A DNA stretch of 5,521 nucleotides from Sulfuricurvum sp. (GTDB lineage: Bacteria > Campylobacterota > Campylobacteria > Campylobacterales > Sulfurimonadaceae), in contig JAGXHZ010000035.1 in assembly GCA_024635855.1 (NCBI GenBank), positions 1 through 5,521 of the forward strand, in the 5' to 3' direction. The position numbers and the translations under genes were made by a program. The stretch's first letter is position 1. Each line of letters begins with the position of its first letter. Below are positions 4,916-5,521 of the stretch, piece after piece. The notes below the pieces were generated by a model that was given only the letters and a program-made list of their open reading frames with translations, did not search any database and was not told the DNA's origin.

Positions 4916-5305
4916 TTAAAAAGAGTGTTGCAAAGTCAAACCAACGTATTTTCCTTCCACAGGGGAATCGTTGATTACGGGTGCCAAAATATACTTATCG
5001 GTAATAAAAGCACCCAGTGCTGAACCTGCTATATGGGAAAGTGCATCTAAGGTTTGCCCTTTTGCATCCCCTCTGATTGCAAATTCAACTCCTGATTCTG
5101 CAATAATAGCGACACTACTAGCCCAAAAACCAATCATCCCTCTATTCGCTTTATATTCAGGATAATACTGATCTACAACCACTGTAATTGCACCCGCCGT
5201 AACAGCCCCGCCAACAAAATGGCTCATTTCACTGCCAATACCATCATTTGCTTCTAATTGCGTTATCATCAATGTGGCGGCGATAAATAAATTAATTTTT
5301 TTCAT
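4916..5305 (-). CDS. Small exported YfiM/DUF2279-like protein
   Basis: The frame is open further upstream, but the start chosen is ATG at 5303-5305. It has AAGGA five bases before it (5311-5315) and opens a clear signal peptide (MKKINLFIAATLMITQLEA). The 129-residue product then has SHFVGGAVTAGA (28-39), a second hydrophobic helix around GFWASSVAIIAESGVEF (59-75), a charged turn RGDAKGQ (78-84), and DALSHIAGSALGAFI (87-101). This H-F-x-x-G, E, and D-x-x-x-x-x-x-G-x-x-x-G arrangement resembles the periplasmic YfiM-like family, whose biochemical role is not established. The end, YVGLTLQHSF, alternates hydrophobic residues and finishes in Phe like an outer-membrane sorting signal, although the rest is helical. 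It converges on the small lipoprotein gene and diverges from the edge gene at 5412. Confidence 0.8.
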   Translation of the reverse strand: MKKINLFIAATLMITQLEANDGIGSEMSHFVGGAVTAGAITVVVDQYYPEYKANRGMIGFWASSVAIIAESGVEFAIRGDAKGQTLDALSHIAGSALGAFITDKYILAPVINDSPVEGKYVGLTLQHSF

Positions 5306-5342
5306 TCTTATCCTTATAATATAGTCAAAATCTAACTTTAAC

Positions 5343-5348
5343 AGTATA
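5343..5348 (-). promoter_or_regulatory. Candidate -10 box of the YfiM-like gene
   Basis: The minus strand reads TATACT about 40 bases upstream of the ATG, allowing a leader of roughly 30 bases with the AAGGA site near its end. A T-rich CTTTTT lies near the -35 position. A closer TATATT (5318-5323) would start transcription at the ribosome binding site and is less likely. Confidence 0.35.
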
Positions 5349-5383
5349 CCTTCCATTTTTAGATAAAAAGTAACTATCCGTGC

Positions 5384-5389
5384 TACAAT
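5384..5389 (+). promoter_or_regulatory. Candidate extended -10 box of the right-edge gene
   Basis: TACAAT preceded by TGC gives an extended -10 element 22 bases before the ATG at 5412. No convincing -35 is present, which is usual for extended -10 promoters. The leader would be about 15 bases, holding AAGGA (5400-5404). Confidence 0.5.
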
Positions 5390-5411
5390 TTCAACATTAA
5401 AGGAATAAATT

Positions 5412-5521
5412 ATGCCTATTTTAATTGTTCTATTACTAAATATCAGTATTTTATTCGCACAAACGCCACCGTTGCAATGGGGTGAAAATGTCACAGGTGT
5501 AACAACTAGCTTTCACTCCGA
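5412..5521 (+). CDS. Exported protein, 5' part only (cut by the window edge)
   Basis: ATG at 5412 follows AAGGA (5400-5404) at seven bases and opens a frame that remains open to the window end (36 codons plus two bases). Residues 1-16 (MPILIVLLLNISILFA) are a signal peptide, probably cut before QTPP. The visible mature start, PLQWGENVTGVTTSFHS, resembles the lead-in of secreted polysaccharide-deacetylase-like proteins, where a GENVPGVKT-type segment comes before the catalytic TFD motif. That motif is outside the window, so the family is only a guess. It is divergent from the YfiM-like gene across a 106-base shared upstream region. Confidence 0.7.
   Translation, partial: MPILIVLLLNISILFAQTPPLQWGENVTGVTTSFHS

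Noticed and set aside
4908..4925. CTTTTTTAAAAAG palindrome between the convergent genes as a bidirectional terminator
   Set aside because: It is a pure A/T palindrome with a one-base centre, so no stable hairpin loop can form; termination there is not excluded but not supported.
5306..5494. N-terminal extension of the YfiM-like frame to an ATG at 5494
   Set aside because: The extension runs through the divergent promoter region and the opposite gene, has no ribosome binding site, and would bury a clear signal peptide that has its own AAGGA.

Overview
The window looks like chromosomal DNA of a free-living Campylobacterota (epsilonproteobacterium), probably of the Sulfurimonas/Sulfuricurvum type. 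The basis is moderate GC in genes with AT-rich intergenic DNA, short 4-nt ATGA gene overlaps, many small exported proteins, and the general look of the proteins. The genus is an inference from style, not from a database match.

Layout. On the minus strand, positions 22-1007 hold a two-gene operon: a secreted thioredoxin-fold protein with a CPEC active site, followed with a 4-nt overlap by an exported pentapeptide-repeat protein. Further upstream, also on the minus strand, is an OmpR-type response regulator (1199-1879) with no sensor kinase beside it. Positions 1880-2366 are AT-rich and gene-poor, but they contain a broken second copy of that regulator (about 2069-2181). It keeps the first six codons and the last ~35, lacks the middle, and has a frameshift near the end. 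On the plus strand a textbook sigma-70 promoter (2367-2395) drives tRNA-Lys(UUU) and tRNA-Glu(UUC). These are followed by a ktrB-ktrA potassium-uptake pair (2734-4676, 4-nt overlap) and a 51-residue entericidin-like lipoprotein (4755-4910). A perfect 10-bp inverted repeat lies directly upstream of the lipoprotein. A minus-strand gene for a small YfiM-like exported protein (4916-5305) converges on the lipoprotein. At the right edge a divergent plus-strand gene with a signal peptide starts at 5412 and runs out of the window.

How the parts work together. KtrB is the membrane K+ channel subunit and KtrA its cytoplasmic nucleotide-gated ring, so that pair is a complete transporter. The thioredoxin and pentapeptide proteins are translationally coupled and both predicted to be exported. 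The pentapeptide protein carries a CxxC near its mature N-terminus, so a redox relationship is possible but unproven. The envelope-directed genes (lipoprotein, YfiM-like, edge gene) look independent of each other.

No clearly new multi-gene system was found. The points most worth a second look are the internally deleted regulator copy, the inverted repeat around the lipoprotein -10 box, the unclear ktrB start, the exact 40-residue superperiod in the pentapeptide protein, and a short motif recurring in the regulator-type upstream regions.
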